NCBI RefSeq assembly: GCF_030056665.1
Contig: NZ_JASHIG010000028.1
DNA: 64,000 bases
Strand: one strand, 5' to 3'
Source: Flectobacillus roseus
GTDB taxonomy: Bacteria > Bacteroidota > Bacteroidia > Cytophagales > Spirosomataceae
Shown here: positions 18,359 through 27,233 of the stretch, one piece after another
Position numbering within the stretch: the first letter of the stretch is position 1
How the letters are laid out: each line of letters starts with the position of its first letter
Notes under the pieces: generated by a model
Told to the model about the DNA's origin: nothing
Seen by the model: the letters and a program-made list of their open reading frames with translations, nothing else
Databases searched by the model: none
Made by a program: the position numbers and the translations under genes

Positions 18359-21300
18359 ATGAAAAAAATAGTTGGATTACTAGTATCAATTTTGTGTTTC
18401 TGGAGTTGTTCTACATCGCCCAAGGATACGCTTTTTGAAGAGCTATCTGCTAGCCACACTGGTGTAGATTTTACCAATCATATCCTCGATCGACCAGATT
18501 TTAACATTTTTAACTACCGCAATTTTTATAATGGCGGTGGTGTGGCTCTTGGTGACCTCAACAATGATGGTTTGCCTGATCTTTTTTTGACTTCTAATTT
18601 TGAACAAAATCGTTTGTATCTCAACAAAGGCAATTTGCAGTTTGAGGATATTACCGAAAAAGCAGGAATTTCTGGGAAAAAGTTTTGGAGTACAGGCGTA
18701 ACCATGGCAGATGTCAATGGCGATGGTTTGCTGGATATTTATGTTTGTAATTCAGGAAATAAAGATAACCGTGGAAATCAGCTCTACATAAATCAAGGAA
18801 TAAAAGCTGGAATGCCGTCTTTCAAAGAACAAGCTCAAGAGTATGGCTTGACCAATGGTGGTTTTACGACTCATGCCGCATTTTTTGATTATGACCGCGA
18901 TGGCGACCTTGATATGTATTGTCTCAACAACAGCTTTACGCCAATGGATAGACTGGGATATGCCAATCTCAGAGCAAAAAGAGATGCCTTAGGAGGAGAT
19001 AAACTCTATCGTAATGATAATAACCACTTTGTGGATGTCAGCGAACAGGTAGGTATTTATGGTAGTTTGATTGGTTTCGGATTGGGAGTAACCATCGGTG
19101 ATGTTAACAACGACAATTGGCCTGATATTTATGTTTCTAATGATTTTTATGAAAGAGATTACCTCTATATCAACCAGCGAAATGGTACTTTCAAGGAGGC
19201 TATTGAAGAACAAATAGGTCATACACCTTTATCCTCAATGGGATCTGATATTGCCGATTTGAATAACGACGGTTGGCAGGATATTATCGTAACCGAAATG
19301 TTCCCCGAAAGTGAGGAGCGTGTCAAGCGTACTGCCACGTATGAGAGTTATGATTTCTTCCAATTCAAGCTCAAGCAGGACTACTATTACCAATATATGC
19401 GCAATATGGTGCATATCAACAATGGCGATGGGACTTTTTCGGAAATGGGTCAGCAATTGGGATTGCACGCCACCGACTGGAGTTGGGGAGGTTTGATGTT
19501 CGATATGGATAACGATGGTTTGAAAGACTTTTTTGTGGCAACAGGTATCATGAAAGATCTCACCGACCAAGATTATATTGCCTTCTTGGGCGACGAAAAT
19601 ACCATGCAACAAATGTTGAATGGGAAGAAATTTGATTATCATGAGTTTGTCGATAAAATGACCTCTACGCCAGTGCCCAATTATGCTTTCAAAAATTTGG
19701 GGAATTTTAAATTCGAAAATCATGCAGCAGATTTTGGACTTGAAGGACCAGGGTTTTCGAATGGCGCTGCTTATGCTGATTTAGACAACGATGGCGATTT
19801 AGATTTAGTGGTAAATAACAATGACTCTCCAGTTTCGATTTATAAAAATAAAACCAACGAAAAACTTCAAGCAAATTATCTGAAAGTTCGTTTGAAAGGA
19901 TATGAGAAAAATGCTTTTGGAGTGGGAGCAAAGGTTTGTATTTTCCAGAAAGGAGAACAGCAGGTTTTACAACAATTACCCAATCGAGGCTTTCAGTCGT
20001 CGATGGATTTGTCTTTAAATTTTGGTTTAGGAAAAAGCACAAAAATTGATTCCTTGGTAATTGTATGGAGCGACGATGCCAAGCAGACCTTGCGGAACAT
20101 CAAAGCCAATCAAACACTTACGCTAGACCACGCCCAAGCCCAAGAGAAATTTGTGTATAAAGCACCAAGCAATCCTAAACCATTGTTAGTAAACCGTACC
20201 GAACAGTCAGGTTGGAAATATACCCATGTCGAAAATGACTTTGTAGATTATAACCGTGATGGTTTACTCAAACAAAAATACTCTACCCAAGGGCCAGCCT
20301 TAGCAGTAGGCGATGTTAATGGCGATGGTATCGAAGATGTGTTTATTGGAGGCTCGGCTACGCAACCGAAACAAATATATCTGCAAACAGCTTCGGGACG
20401 GTTATCCTTGAAAAACATGCCTTCATTTGAGCCTTACAAGGGTTTTGAGGTGGTAGATGCCCTGTTTTTTGATGCCGATGGTGATAAAGATTTGGACTTA
20501 TATTGGGTTACGGGAAGTAACGAGTTTTTACCTAACGACCCACAATTGGCGGATTGTCTTTTCTTGAACGATGGGAAAGGAAATTTTACTTATAGTCCAA
20601 CTCTCCCAACTAATCGTACCAGTGGGGCTTGTGTCAAAGCCTTAGATTATGATTTAGATGGTGATTTAGACCTATTTGTAGGTACACGTATGACTCCCGC
20701 ACGCTATGGGCAGAATCCCAATAGCTTTATCTTACAAAATGATGGTAAAGGGAATTTCAAAGATGTTTCAAGCCAGCTTCTAGGTACTAACCAAGCTTTA
20801 GGAATGATTACCGATGTGACTATTCAGGATTTGAATGGCGACCGTTATCCTGAAATTATTGCGGTGGGCGACTGGATGCCTGTGGTTATTTTACAAAATA
20901 ATAAAGGTAAAAACTTTACAAAAACAGATCTCGGAAATCAGGCATTGAACGGCTGGTGGAATGCTATCCAAGCTGCAGATTTGGATAATGATGGCGATTT
21001 AGATTTTGTGTTGGGTAATTTAGGCAATAATCATCACTTCAAGGTGTCTGCCACCGAACCAGCAGAATTATATGTAAATGATTTTGATAAAAATGGTTCT
21101 TATGAGCAAATTATGACCTGCTATCGACAAGGAAAGCCTTGGCCGATGGTCTTAAAAGCTGATTTGCAGAAGCAGTTACCAGAAATAAAACAAAAGTTTT
21201 TGAAGTTCTCAGACTATGCCTCGGCTCAAATGGAAGACCTTTTTGAAGATAGTCAGTTGGAATCTGCCACGGTGCAAAAGGTCAATAATAGCGAGTCTGG

Positions 21301-21661
21301 TGTTTTATGGAATTTGGGTAAAGGACAATTTAAGTTTACGCCATTTCCTATGATGGCGCAAACCTCGCCTATTACCAGTATTCAGTGTATTGACCTGAAT
21401 AAAGATGGCGTCTTAGAAATTATCATGAATGGCAACTTCTTTGATGTTTTACCAGAAATCGGCAGATTTGATGCCAACTACGGCGTAATTCTTCAAAATG
21501 ATGGGAAAGGTAATTTTAGAAAAATGACCTCTTTAGAAACAGGATTTTTAGTAAAAGGACAAGTCCGCAAAACAAGAATTCTCAATAAAGCAAATGGCAA
21601 AAAAGCCCTACTCATCGCCAAAAATAATGATGTAGCAGAGGTTTGGGATATAGTGAAGTAG
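18359..21661 (+). CDS. FG-GAP/VCBS-repeat lipoprotein with ASPIC/UnbV domain (paralog 4 of 4)
   Basis: A 1100-residue lipoprotein (signal ending LCFWSC). It has 14 calcium-loop motifs (DLNNDGLPDL through DLNKDGVLEI) split seven and seven around the ASPIC/UnbV domain at about residues 521-559 (GVGAKV ... NRGFQSS ... FGLG). After loop 13 (DFDKNGSYE) comes the helical insert at about 931-975 (KADLQKQLPEIKQKFLKFSD). The N-terminal section is very close to paralog 2. The gene follows a terminator with a 238-bp leader, so it has its own promoter, and ends before a 22-bp-stem hairpin shared with the convergent porT gene. Function is not known beyond a likely calcium-dependent surface recognition or scaffold role. 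Confidence 0.88.
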   Translation: MKKIVGLLVSILCFWSCSTSPKDTLFEELSASHTGVDFTNHILDRPDFNIFNYRNFYNGGGVALGDLNNDGLPDLFLTSNFEQNRLYLNKGNLQFEDITEKAGISGKKFWSTGVTMADVNGDGLLDIYVCNSGNKDNRGNQLYINQGIKAGMPSFKEQAQEYGLTNGGFTTHAAFFDYDRDGDLDMYCLNNSFTPMDRLGYANLRAKRDALGGDKLYRNDNNHFVDVSEQVGIYGSLIGFGLGVTIGDVNNDNWPDIYVSNDFYERDYLYINQRNGTFKEAIEEQIGHTPLSSMGSDIADLNNDGWQDIIVTEMFPESEERVKRTATYESYDFFQFKLKQDYYYQYMRNMVHINNGDGTFSEMGQQLGLHATDWSWGGLMFDMDNDGLKDFFVATGIMKDLTDQDYIAFLGDENTMQQMLNGKKFDYHEFVDKMTSTPVPNYAFKNLGNFKFENHAADFGLEGPGFSNGAAYADLDNDGDLDLVVNNNDSPVSIYKNKTNEKLQANYLKVRLKGYEKNAFGVGAKVCIFQKGEQQVLQQLPNRGFQSSMDLSLNFGLGKSTKIDSLVIVWSDDAKQTLRNIKANQTLTLDHAQAQEKFVYKAPSNPKPLLVNRTEQSGWKYTHVENDFVDYNRDGLLKQKYSTQGPALAVGDVNGDGIEDVFIGGSATQPKQIYLQTASGRLSLKNMPSFEPYKGFEVVDALFFDADGDKDLDLYWVTGSNEFLPNDPQLADCLFLNDGKGNFTYSPTLPTNRTSGACVKALDYDLDGDLDLFVGTRMTPARYGQNPNSFILQNDGKGNFKDVSSQLLGTNQALGMITDVTIQDLNGDRYPEIIAVGDWMPVVILQNNKGKNFTKTDLGNQALNGWWNAIQAADLDNDGDLDFVLGNLGNNHHFKVSATEPAELYVNDFDKNGSYEQIMTCYRQGKPWPMVLKADLQKQLPEIKQKFLKFSDYASAQMEDLFEDSQLESATVQKVNNSESGVLWNLGKGQFKFTPFPMMAQTSPITSIQCIDLNKDGVLEIIMNGNFFDVLPEIGRFDANYGVILQNDGKGNFRKMTSLETGFLVKGQVRKTRILNKANGKKALLIAKNNDVAEVWDIVK

Positions 21662-21818
21662 TATGAGTTGTGAGTTTTGAATGATAACTTTTGAGTTGTC
21701 CTTGCCTAAAATAGGTTGCTTTTTAGATTTAGCGTATTGCTTAAAAAAGCTCCTACAGAGCTGAGGTAAATGCTTGAAACGTTCCTTCCAATTTTCCTAA
21801 TAAACCGAAGGATTTCAA

Positions 21819-21930
21819 ACTATTGCAGATTTGGGATTTCTGATTTCGGAAATAAAGTAAAATACCTATGTTTTTTACAAAATATAGAAGGTTATACTTC
21901 CGAAATCCAACATCCGATATCCGAAATAAA
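21819..21930 (+). repeat. Dispersed intergenic repeat element, copy 1 (about 110 bp)
   Basis: The element starts near TATTGCAGATTTGGGATTTC and ends near CCGATATCCGAAATAAA. Sub-terminal words GATTTCGGA and TCCGAAATC are complementary, giving an imperfect hairpin. The same sequence returns in inverted orientation at 40730-40846 and partly at 39009-39097; the terminal 35 bases match each other copy at 34 of 35 positions. It carries no reading frame, like a REP/MITE-type element. It lies between two convergent genes. Confidence 0.8.
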
Positions 21931-21940
21931 CACATGGTAG

Positions 21941-21986
21941 CATCAAAAAAGCGGTCGAAAAGTGCTTTTCGACCGCTTTTTTGATG
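21941..21986. terminator. Bidirectional terminator between paralog 4 and porT
   Basis: A perfect 22-bp stem (21941-21962 with 21965-21986) with a 2-nt loop contains A6 and T6 runs, so it can serve the + gene ending at 21661 and the - gene ending at 22024. Confidence 0.85.
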
Positions 21987-22023
21987 AATTATCCAATAAC
22001 GAATAACTATTAACCAATAACTT

Positions 22024-22776
22024 TTATTCAAACATCAGATACAAAGTAACTGAGTGAGAGTTCAGTTTTTGTATAGCGTTAGAATATGAAAATGGATTAG
22101 TCGGTGCTACGTACATATTGACTAAGCCATGTGAGAATCGTAGTTCTGGAGTGAATTTGAAATATTTGAAAAACTGTTCAAATCCAATACCATATTCGAT
22201 TGAAAAATCTCCAGTTTTGGTATTCAATCGAGTGGTTGTTGCCGCATTTTTACGAACATTTGCTTCAAGACCAAGCTTAAATCCTGCATCGACAAACATC
22301 CTCGAATTACCTCGTCTTTGAGATTTTAGCTTTAATAGCACAGGTATTTCAAGCCACGTTGACTCTCGCAATTCGGGTGGATAATTGGGAGAGTTGTTGA
22401 AACGATAATCAATTTCACGACCATAAAGCGCAATATTAATGCCCGTTTTGAGATCAAAGTGCTTGCTTAGCGTAAAATTGGCAATACCTCCAACAAGGAA
22501 GGCAAAATTGCCTGGCGAAACAATCGACCTTGATGTATCAGAGGGAGAAGCTACTTGAGGTCCATGATACAAGTTGAATCGAGCATCTCCAAAACCAAAA
22601 AGAAAGCCAAAATGCACAAGTTTTTCATCATAAAACTCGTCATAAATTCTTTTGTATTTGTAGCGTTGAGCCTGAGATTTTTGCGAAAACCCTAGCACCA
22701 ATATGCCTGTAACAGCAGCAAAAATTATTTTTTGCCAATGTAAATCGTACTTATTCCGAACGTAAGTGGTAAGCAT
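22024..22776 (-). CDS. porT: Type IX secretion/gliding protein PorT-like outer-membrane barrel
   Basis: A 250-residue exported protein. The signal core lies at about residues 17-37 (IIFAAVTGILVLGF, then SQAQ), followed by alternating beta-strands and a final strand ending in ...YLMFE, as in an eight-strand outer-membrane barrel. PorT/SprT is an accessory factor of the type IX secretion system, and in Bacteroidota it is typically encoded directly after ubiE, which is the arrangement here. The ATG at 22776 lies inside the last 52 bases of ubiE; no other good start exists between the ubiE stop and the signal core, so the overlap is probably real and couples translation. The assignment rests on context and barrel character more than on motifs. 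Confidence 0.75.
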   Translation of the reverse strand: MLTTYVRNKYDLHWQKIIFAAVTGILVLGFSQKSQAQRYKYKRIYDEFYDEKLVHFGFLFGFGDARFNLYHGPQVASPSDTSRSIVSPGNFAFLVGGIANFTLSKHFDLKTGINIALYGREIDYRFNNSPNYPPELRESTWLEIPVLLKLKSQRRGNSRMFVDAGFKLGLEANVRKNAATTTRLNTKTGDFSIEYGIGFEQFFKYFKFTPELRFSHGLVNMYVAPTNPFSYSNAIQKLNSHSVTLYLMFE

Positions 22777-23447
22777 TGCGTCTGAGTAAAACCTGCTTTG
22801 TGATATACCTTCAAAAAGTCTTCACCATCAGGAAATGCTTGTACAGACTCTGGAAGATATGTATAAGCCGATGAATCTTTTGAAACCATATTACCAATAG
22901 TAGGCAAAATGTATTTGAAATAGAAATTATAAATCTGTTTGAAAGGGAATGATTTTGGCTTTGAAAACTCCAAAACTATACATGTACCTCCTGGCTTCAT
23001 TACACGACACATATCGGTAAGCCCTTTCTCCAAATTTTCGAAGTTTCTTACGCCAAAACTAACGATGACAGCATCAAAAGTATTGTCTTCGAAAAGTAAT
23101 CTTTCCGAATCGCCCAATTGCATTTCGATGATATTATCAACACCCAATTTTTTGATTTTCTCTTTTCCCACATTCAACATTCCTTCCGAAATATCCACTC
23201 CGACAATTTTTTCGGGCTTTAGAGCCAATGCCTCAATAGCAAAATCACCCGTTCCTGTAGCAATATCCAAAATATTTTTTGGCTGGGCAGCTTTCAATAA
23301 TTTGATGGCTTTTTTACGCCATAAAATATCAATACCACCGCTCAAAAGGTGATTTAAAAAGTCGTATTTATGTGAAATATTATTAAACATTTGAGCTACT
23401 TGCTCCTTTTTGCTAGCCTCTTGCTCTTTGTATGGAAGTACTGTCAT
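22725..23447 (-). CDS. ubiE: Demethylmenaquinone methyltransferase (UbiE/MenG)
   Basis: A 240-residue class I SAM methyltransferase that makes the final C-methylation of demethylmenaquinone to menaquinone. It shows SAM motif I LDIATGTGDFAIEAL, the acidic loop VGVDISEGML and the family block DAVIVSFGVRNFENLEKGL followed by MKPGG. Length is standard. The N-terminal segment MFNNISHKYDFLNHLLSGGI is the UbiE signature helix. Cytophagales respire with menaquinone, so the MenG role is the likely one. The 3' end overlaps porT. A -7-like element lies 80 bp upstream on the same strand. Confidence 0.95.
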   Translation of the reverse strand: MTVLPYKEQEASKKEQVAQMFNNISHKYDFLNHLLSGGIDILWRKKAIKLLKAAQPKNILDIATGTGDFAIEALALKPEKIVGVDISEGMLNVGKEKIKKLGVDNIIEMQLGDSERLLFEDNTFDAVIVSFGVRNFENLEKGLTDMCRVMKPGGTCIVLEFSKPKSFPFKQIYNFYFKYILPTIGNMVSKDSSAYTYLPESVQAFPDGEDFLKVYHKAGFTQTQCLPLTFGISTIYIGKK

Positions 23448-23526
23448 TGTACAAAATATTTTGATGAAAAAAATGCCTTGGAAGTCTAACCGCTCTTCTG
23501 TAATTTGTAGAATCCAAAACAGACCA

Positions 23527-23534
23527 CAAAGTTA
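23527..23534 (-). promoter_or_regulatory. Candidate -7 element for ubiE-porT
   Basis: On the minus strand the sequence is TAACTTTG, matching the Bacteroidota -7 consensus TAnnTTTG, 80 bp before the ubiE start. No clear -33 TTG was found at the usual spacing. Confidence 0.5.
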
Positions 23535-23631
23535 CACTTCCTAACTGAGATAACAGCCTGTAAAATAAGAATGTTTTAGGATACCTAAATTATCACTACC
23601 TTAGTGTATCTTGAGTGTGGAGCTATCAGAA

Positions 23632-23715
23632 GGATTTGGGATTTTAGATTTCGGCTTTCAGATTCGTAAATATCTAAGAGTTTTATATTAAAAAACTCAT
23701 CAGAATCCCAAATCC
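23632..23715. repeat. Inverted repeat of the dispersed-repeat word family
   Basis: Arms GGATTTGGGATT (23632-23643) and AATCCCAAATCC (23704-23715) are exact complements. The words are the same ones found at the edges of the 110-bp repeat element. It lies in the 319-bp gap between the divergent ubiE and DoxX genes; nothing else is seen in that gap except the ubiE -7 box. Confidence 0.65.
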
Positions 23716-23766
23716 ACAATCAAAATCTCTTATCCAACATTTTCCTAACCTTTCAAATCCATCACT

Positions 23767-24102
23767 ATGATGTACTTATTGAGTTTATTAATGATATTGG
23801 CTGGTATTTTTCATTTTGTAAAGCCCAAGTTTTTTCTAGCAATAATGCCGCCATATATTCCTGCTCATCAATTCATGGTGGCATTGAGCGGTGTAGCTGA
23901 AGTTATTCTTGGGGCAGGACTCTTATTTGACAATACTCGTTCGTGGGCTGCCTGGGGATTAATCGCACTTTTTGTGGCGGTTTTTCCAGCCAATATTTAC
24001 ATGGCGACTTCCGATAAATTTAAACAATTTCCTAAATGGATTTTGTATGCTCGTTTGCCTCTTCAATTTGCCCTCATGGCATGGGCATATAGCTATGTGT
24101 AA
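23767..24102 (+). CDS. DoxX-like small integral membrane protein
   Basis: A 111-residue protein with four hydrophobic segments (about residues 2-18, 37-55, 61-78 and 92-109) and the family-like phrases MILAGIFHFVKPKFF and LSGVAEVILGAGLL. DoxX-like proteins are inner-membrane proteins with loosely defined roles in redox or stress. It stands alone, divergent from ubiE, and is followed by a GC-rich repeat. Confidence 0.8.
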   Translation: MMYLLSLLMILAGIFHFVKPKFFLAIMPPYIPAHQFMVALSGVAEVILGAGLLFDNTRSWAAWGLIALFVAVFPANIYMATSDKFKQFPKWILYARLPLQFALMAWAYSYV

Positions 24103-24104
24103 TG

Positions 24105-24240
24105 GTTGGCGGCTGTCGGCTTTCAGCTGTCGGCTTTCAGCGATGGGCTATATCAGCCGTCAGCACTCGGAAATATATCCTTTCGACAGCCGACCGCCAA
24201 TAGCCGACGGCCGACAGCTGACCGCCGATAGCCAACATCT
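24105..24240. repeat. GC-rich imperfect palindromic repeat
   Basis: The stretch is far more GC-rich than its surroundings. It has tandem words GGCTGTCGGCTTTCAGCTGT on the left and complementary words (GACAGCCGACCGCC, GCCGACAGCTGACC) on the right, giving an imperfect large hairpin between the DoxX and 931-residue genes. No coding pattern is seen. Confidence 0.7.
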
Positions 24241-24277
24241 GACCACCTGCCACTCTTTCTAACTCATAAAATAATCT

Positions 24278-27073
24278 ATGAAAACACGTTTACTATTAGT
24301 GGGAATATGCTTGTTTTGGGGCTTTTCCTCATTTTCTCAAAATGCTTATTATGATGCGCTCACCTTGCGTGTGTACAAGGATTCTTTGGAGAAAATTTAT
24401 CCAAATGCAAGCCGTGGAGGCGCCAAACGGACTTTCTTTGGCTATTTGGATACGAAAAGAGTGATGAATGCCAAAGATTATGAGGCGATTAAAAGTTTTG
24501 TAAAAAAGCCTTTTTCAAAAGTCAATAATGAGCTGAATACCATTAATCAGTTGCCAAATGCCTTTAAATTGTTTCATGAGTTTGACGGTGCTCAGTCAGT
24601 AATCAATGACAAAGCTCGTGTAACAGCCAAGGCAATAGATACGCTTATGAGCAAACTCAAACTACGCATCGACTCGCTCAATACACGCTACAAAGTCAAT
24701 GTGGTATATAAAACGACCAGTTTTGCAGGTTCAGAACGTTTGCCTATTTCGAGCCGTAATTTGTATGTAAAGTTCGAGCCAATGCCTGATTCTGTTCGAC
24801 AAAAATATCAAGAGTCGATTCAAATAACTCAGTTTAAAGTGGGTGAAATAGCGTCTGATTTGGATTCGACCTTAAGCGAAATGGCGGGCGCTCGCATAGC
24901 GATTATGGATTCGGTTATTAACAAAAATCTTATCAAGAAAAAAGAAAAAGAGATTCTCGAAACGCAATCTTTTGTGACTACAGATGCACTGAATAATACG
25001 CGTAAACCTCAGTTGCAAAGTACTTCTACCTCTGGCTCGGGCTTGTCGCTCGACATGACTACTCGCATGGTGGACGCCACTGCCAGATGGTTGGTCAAAC
25101 GTACCAAACAGGAATTGACTTTAGCTTTTTTTGATAAACTCCGCAATCGTCTCGATACGATTCCTGAGCTGAGGGCTTTCTTTCCTGCTACTTACTTGAT
25201 GTTACAAAACGATGAAAATATCTATCGTTTGCCTTCTCTGGGAAATACTTGGTTAGCGGCTTTTCATTCGGATGTAACCAAAATTCCACAGAATTTTGAA
25301 AGTTATATTCAACAATATCACCCTGAAATGTTGAAAGAAGATAGTTTCAAAATCTTCTTGATGACTTATCATTCTTTTGATTTATTAGAAAAAGGTACCA
25401 ATCCAGCGACGCTTTTGGATTTTCTGAAAACACGTTATGCGACCGATGCCGATATTCGAACTTCGGAAGTGAGTCGCACGATACGTTTGTTGGCATTGCT
25501 TTCAGACAACCTCATTGACTTGACTAATGACCCTGCCAATAAAATGTGGATTCGTCCTTCGGAGGCACTAAAGCAGTTTTCGGACCCTTTGGTTGGTCGC
25601 TATTTTTTGGGCTTGTTGTACCAAAAAGATACCTTGCTTTTCAATAATTTGAAAGTAGGTGCGGACGGACAGAGCCTTGGAAATTGGCTCGGTGAGTCCA
25701 ATAATCGTTTGGAATATTTTAATCAGACGGTTAGCCAGTTTTTACTCATGCTAGATGATATTCAAAAGCAGATTTTGTATAATTCCACTTCGGATAATCT
25801 GCCTTTGCGAGACGTGAAGCCCTTTTTACACTACACCCAATCAATTTTTGACATGGTAAATGTAGGTTTTCAAATCAAGTATTTACTAAAAAGTGGCGAG
25901 CCAGATACAAGTTTTTACAAAAGTGCTTACAATCAAAAATGGAAACCCATCGCCACCGATGCCATCGAAGCAATTAAGGCATTTTATACCAAAAGCTATG
26001 GTTCAGGCTTATTGCATACCATTGCGGCAATGAAGCCTATATGGGCAGAGGTTCGTCCTAAAGATGTGCATTTAGGGCTTTTGAATAATGGCTTGGCAAT
26101 TTTACAAAAAACACATATTGCACAGGTAGAAAAGGATTTGACTTCAAATAGAGGTCTGATTGCAACAAAAGAAAAAGAAGCGAATGTGCTCTTAAAGCAA
26201 CTAAAAGACAACATGGACAAAGATTCTTTGAGAATTTTGACCATTAAAAAATTACAAGAAACCAAAATACAATTGGAGTTGCTACAAAAGCAAGTAGAAG
26301 ATTTGACAAGCCAGAAAAGGACTTTTGAAAGTATTCAGAAAAGCTTATCAGAAGTAAAAAATATTGACGACTTGATGGCTCAAAATAATACCAAGGTTCA
26401 GGAAAAACAGAAGGAACGTCTTAAAGCAAAATTTGACCAAATTACGTTTTATGCCAATTTTATGACCGATGTAATTACCTCTGATTCGACCACGGATTTG
26501 CAGGAGATTATTGATAAATATGCGGCTCCTGTTGGCTCGTATAGTCTTAAGCGCAAAAATGCTTTTAGTCTCGATATCAATGCTTACCCAGGGTTGTATG
26601 CGGGCGTTGAGCAACCCATTGCTTCAAGTAGAGGCGTGTCGCAAAGTGCCTTTGTGACAGGTATTACCGCTCCGATTGGTGTGGCTTTTAGTTGGGGTAA
26701 AAAACGTAAAGTATTGGGCGGTTACGAAAGAGATAGTCGAGGAGGACATTCGCTGAGTTTATTTGTGCCAATTGTAGATATTGGGGCGGCATTTAGTTAT
26801 CGTTGGTCACAAGGAGATGAGATTAATGGTTTTCCGAAAATCAAGTTTTCTCAAATCTTTGCGCCAGGTTGTTATTTGGTTTGGGGCGTCAAAAATGCAC
26901 CAATTGCCTTGAAAGTAGGAGCGCAAATTACACCACAATTAAGAGATGTCAACGTAACCAGTTCCTCAGGCGGTTTGACTAATACCGTTTCAGAAGTAAG
27001 CATGTTGCGTTATGGCATGACGTTGAGCGTTGATATACCAGTTTTTCATCTTTTTGAAAAAAGAATGAGATAG
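24278..27073 (+). CDS. Large secreted protein of unknown family, coiled coil plus barrel-like C-terminus
   Basis: A 931-residue exported protein (signal ending FSSFSQ) I cannot assign to a family. Residues about 40-600 look alpha-helical and contain no cysteine pair or catalytic signature I recognise. About 610-724 is a strongly charged coiled coil (KEKEANVLLKQLKDNMDKDS, then LQLLQKQVEDL-type heptads). About 763-931 alternates short beta-strands and glycines (INAYPGLYAGVEQP, GVAFSWGKKRK, FVPIVDIGAAFSYRW) and ends in a hydrophobic strand, resembling a small outer-membrane barrel. The protein may anchor by this C-terminal barrel with a periplasmic coiled coil; that is inference. It is a single gene, with a repeat hairpin on each side. 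Confidence 0.7.
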   Translation: MKTRLLLVGICLFWGFSSFSQNAYYDALTLRVYKDSLEKIYPNASRGGAKRTFFGYLDTKRVMNAKDYEAIKSFVKKPFSKVNNELNTINQLPNAFKLFHEFDGAQSVINDKARVTAKAIDTLMSKLKLRIDSLNTRYKVNVVYKTTSFAGSERLPISSRNLYVKFEPMPDSVRQKYQESIQITQFKVGEIASDLDSTLSEMAGARIAIMDSVINKNLIKKKEKEILETQSFVTTDALNNTRKPQLQSTSTSGSGLSLDMTTRMVDATARWLVKRTKQELTLAFFDKLRNRLDTIPELRAFFPATYLMLQNDENIYRLPSLGNTWLAAFHSDVTKIPQNFESYIQQYHPEMLKEDSFKIFLMTYHSFDLLEKGTNPATLLDFLKTRYATDADIRTSEVSRTIRLLALLSDNLIDLTNDPANKMWIRPSEALKQFSDPLVGRYFLGLLYQKDTLLFNNLKVGADGQSLGNWLGESNNRLEYFNQTVSQFLLMLDDIQKQILYNSTSDNLPLRDVKPFLHYTQSIFDMVNVGFQIKYLLKSGEPDTSFYKSAYNQKWKPIATDAIEAIKAFYTKSYGSGLLHTIAAMKPIWAEVRPKDVHLGLLNNGLAILQKTHIAQVEKDLTSNRGLIATKEKEANVLLKQLKDNMDKDSLRILTIKKLQETKIQLELLQKQVEDLTSQKRTFESIQKSLSEVKNIDDLMAQNNTKVQEKQKERLKAKFDQITFYANFMTDVITSDSTTDLQEIIDKYAAPVGSYSLKRKNAFSLDINAYPGLYAGVEQPIASSRGVSQSAFVTGITAPIGVAFSWGKKRKVLGGYERDSRGGHSLSLFVPIVDIGAAFSYRWSQGDEINGFPKIKFSQIFAPGCYLVWGVKNAPIALKVGAQITPQLRDVNVTSSSGGLTNTVSEVSMLRYGMTLSVDIPVFHLFEKRMR

Positions 27074-27088
27074 GGGGTAAATGTTTTT

Positions 27089-27136
27089 GAATGAGTGGTT
27101 GAGTGAATTAGTGATTATTATTAGGATAAATTTTAC
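27089..27136 (+). repeat. 48-bp dispersed repeat, copy 1, with hairpin to 27189
   Basis: This 48-bp segment matches 31302-31349 at 46 of 48 positions. Part of it (27101-27117) pairs with 27173-27189 with one mismatch in 17, forming a large hairpin between two convergent genes that may end both transcripts. Confidence 0.8.
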
Positions 27137-27233
27137 CAGTAGTCTCTACTGCTAGAATATAGATTTTTTAAATAATCACTCATTCACTCAATCTCAATTC
27201 GCTCAATTCGATACAGCTCTTGTACGATATTTT

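Noticed and set aside
23972..24262. 96-codon frame overlapping the DoxX gene
   Set aside because: Shadow of DoxX continuing into a GC-rich repeat.
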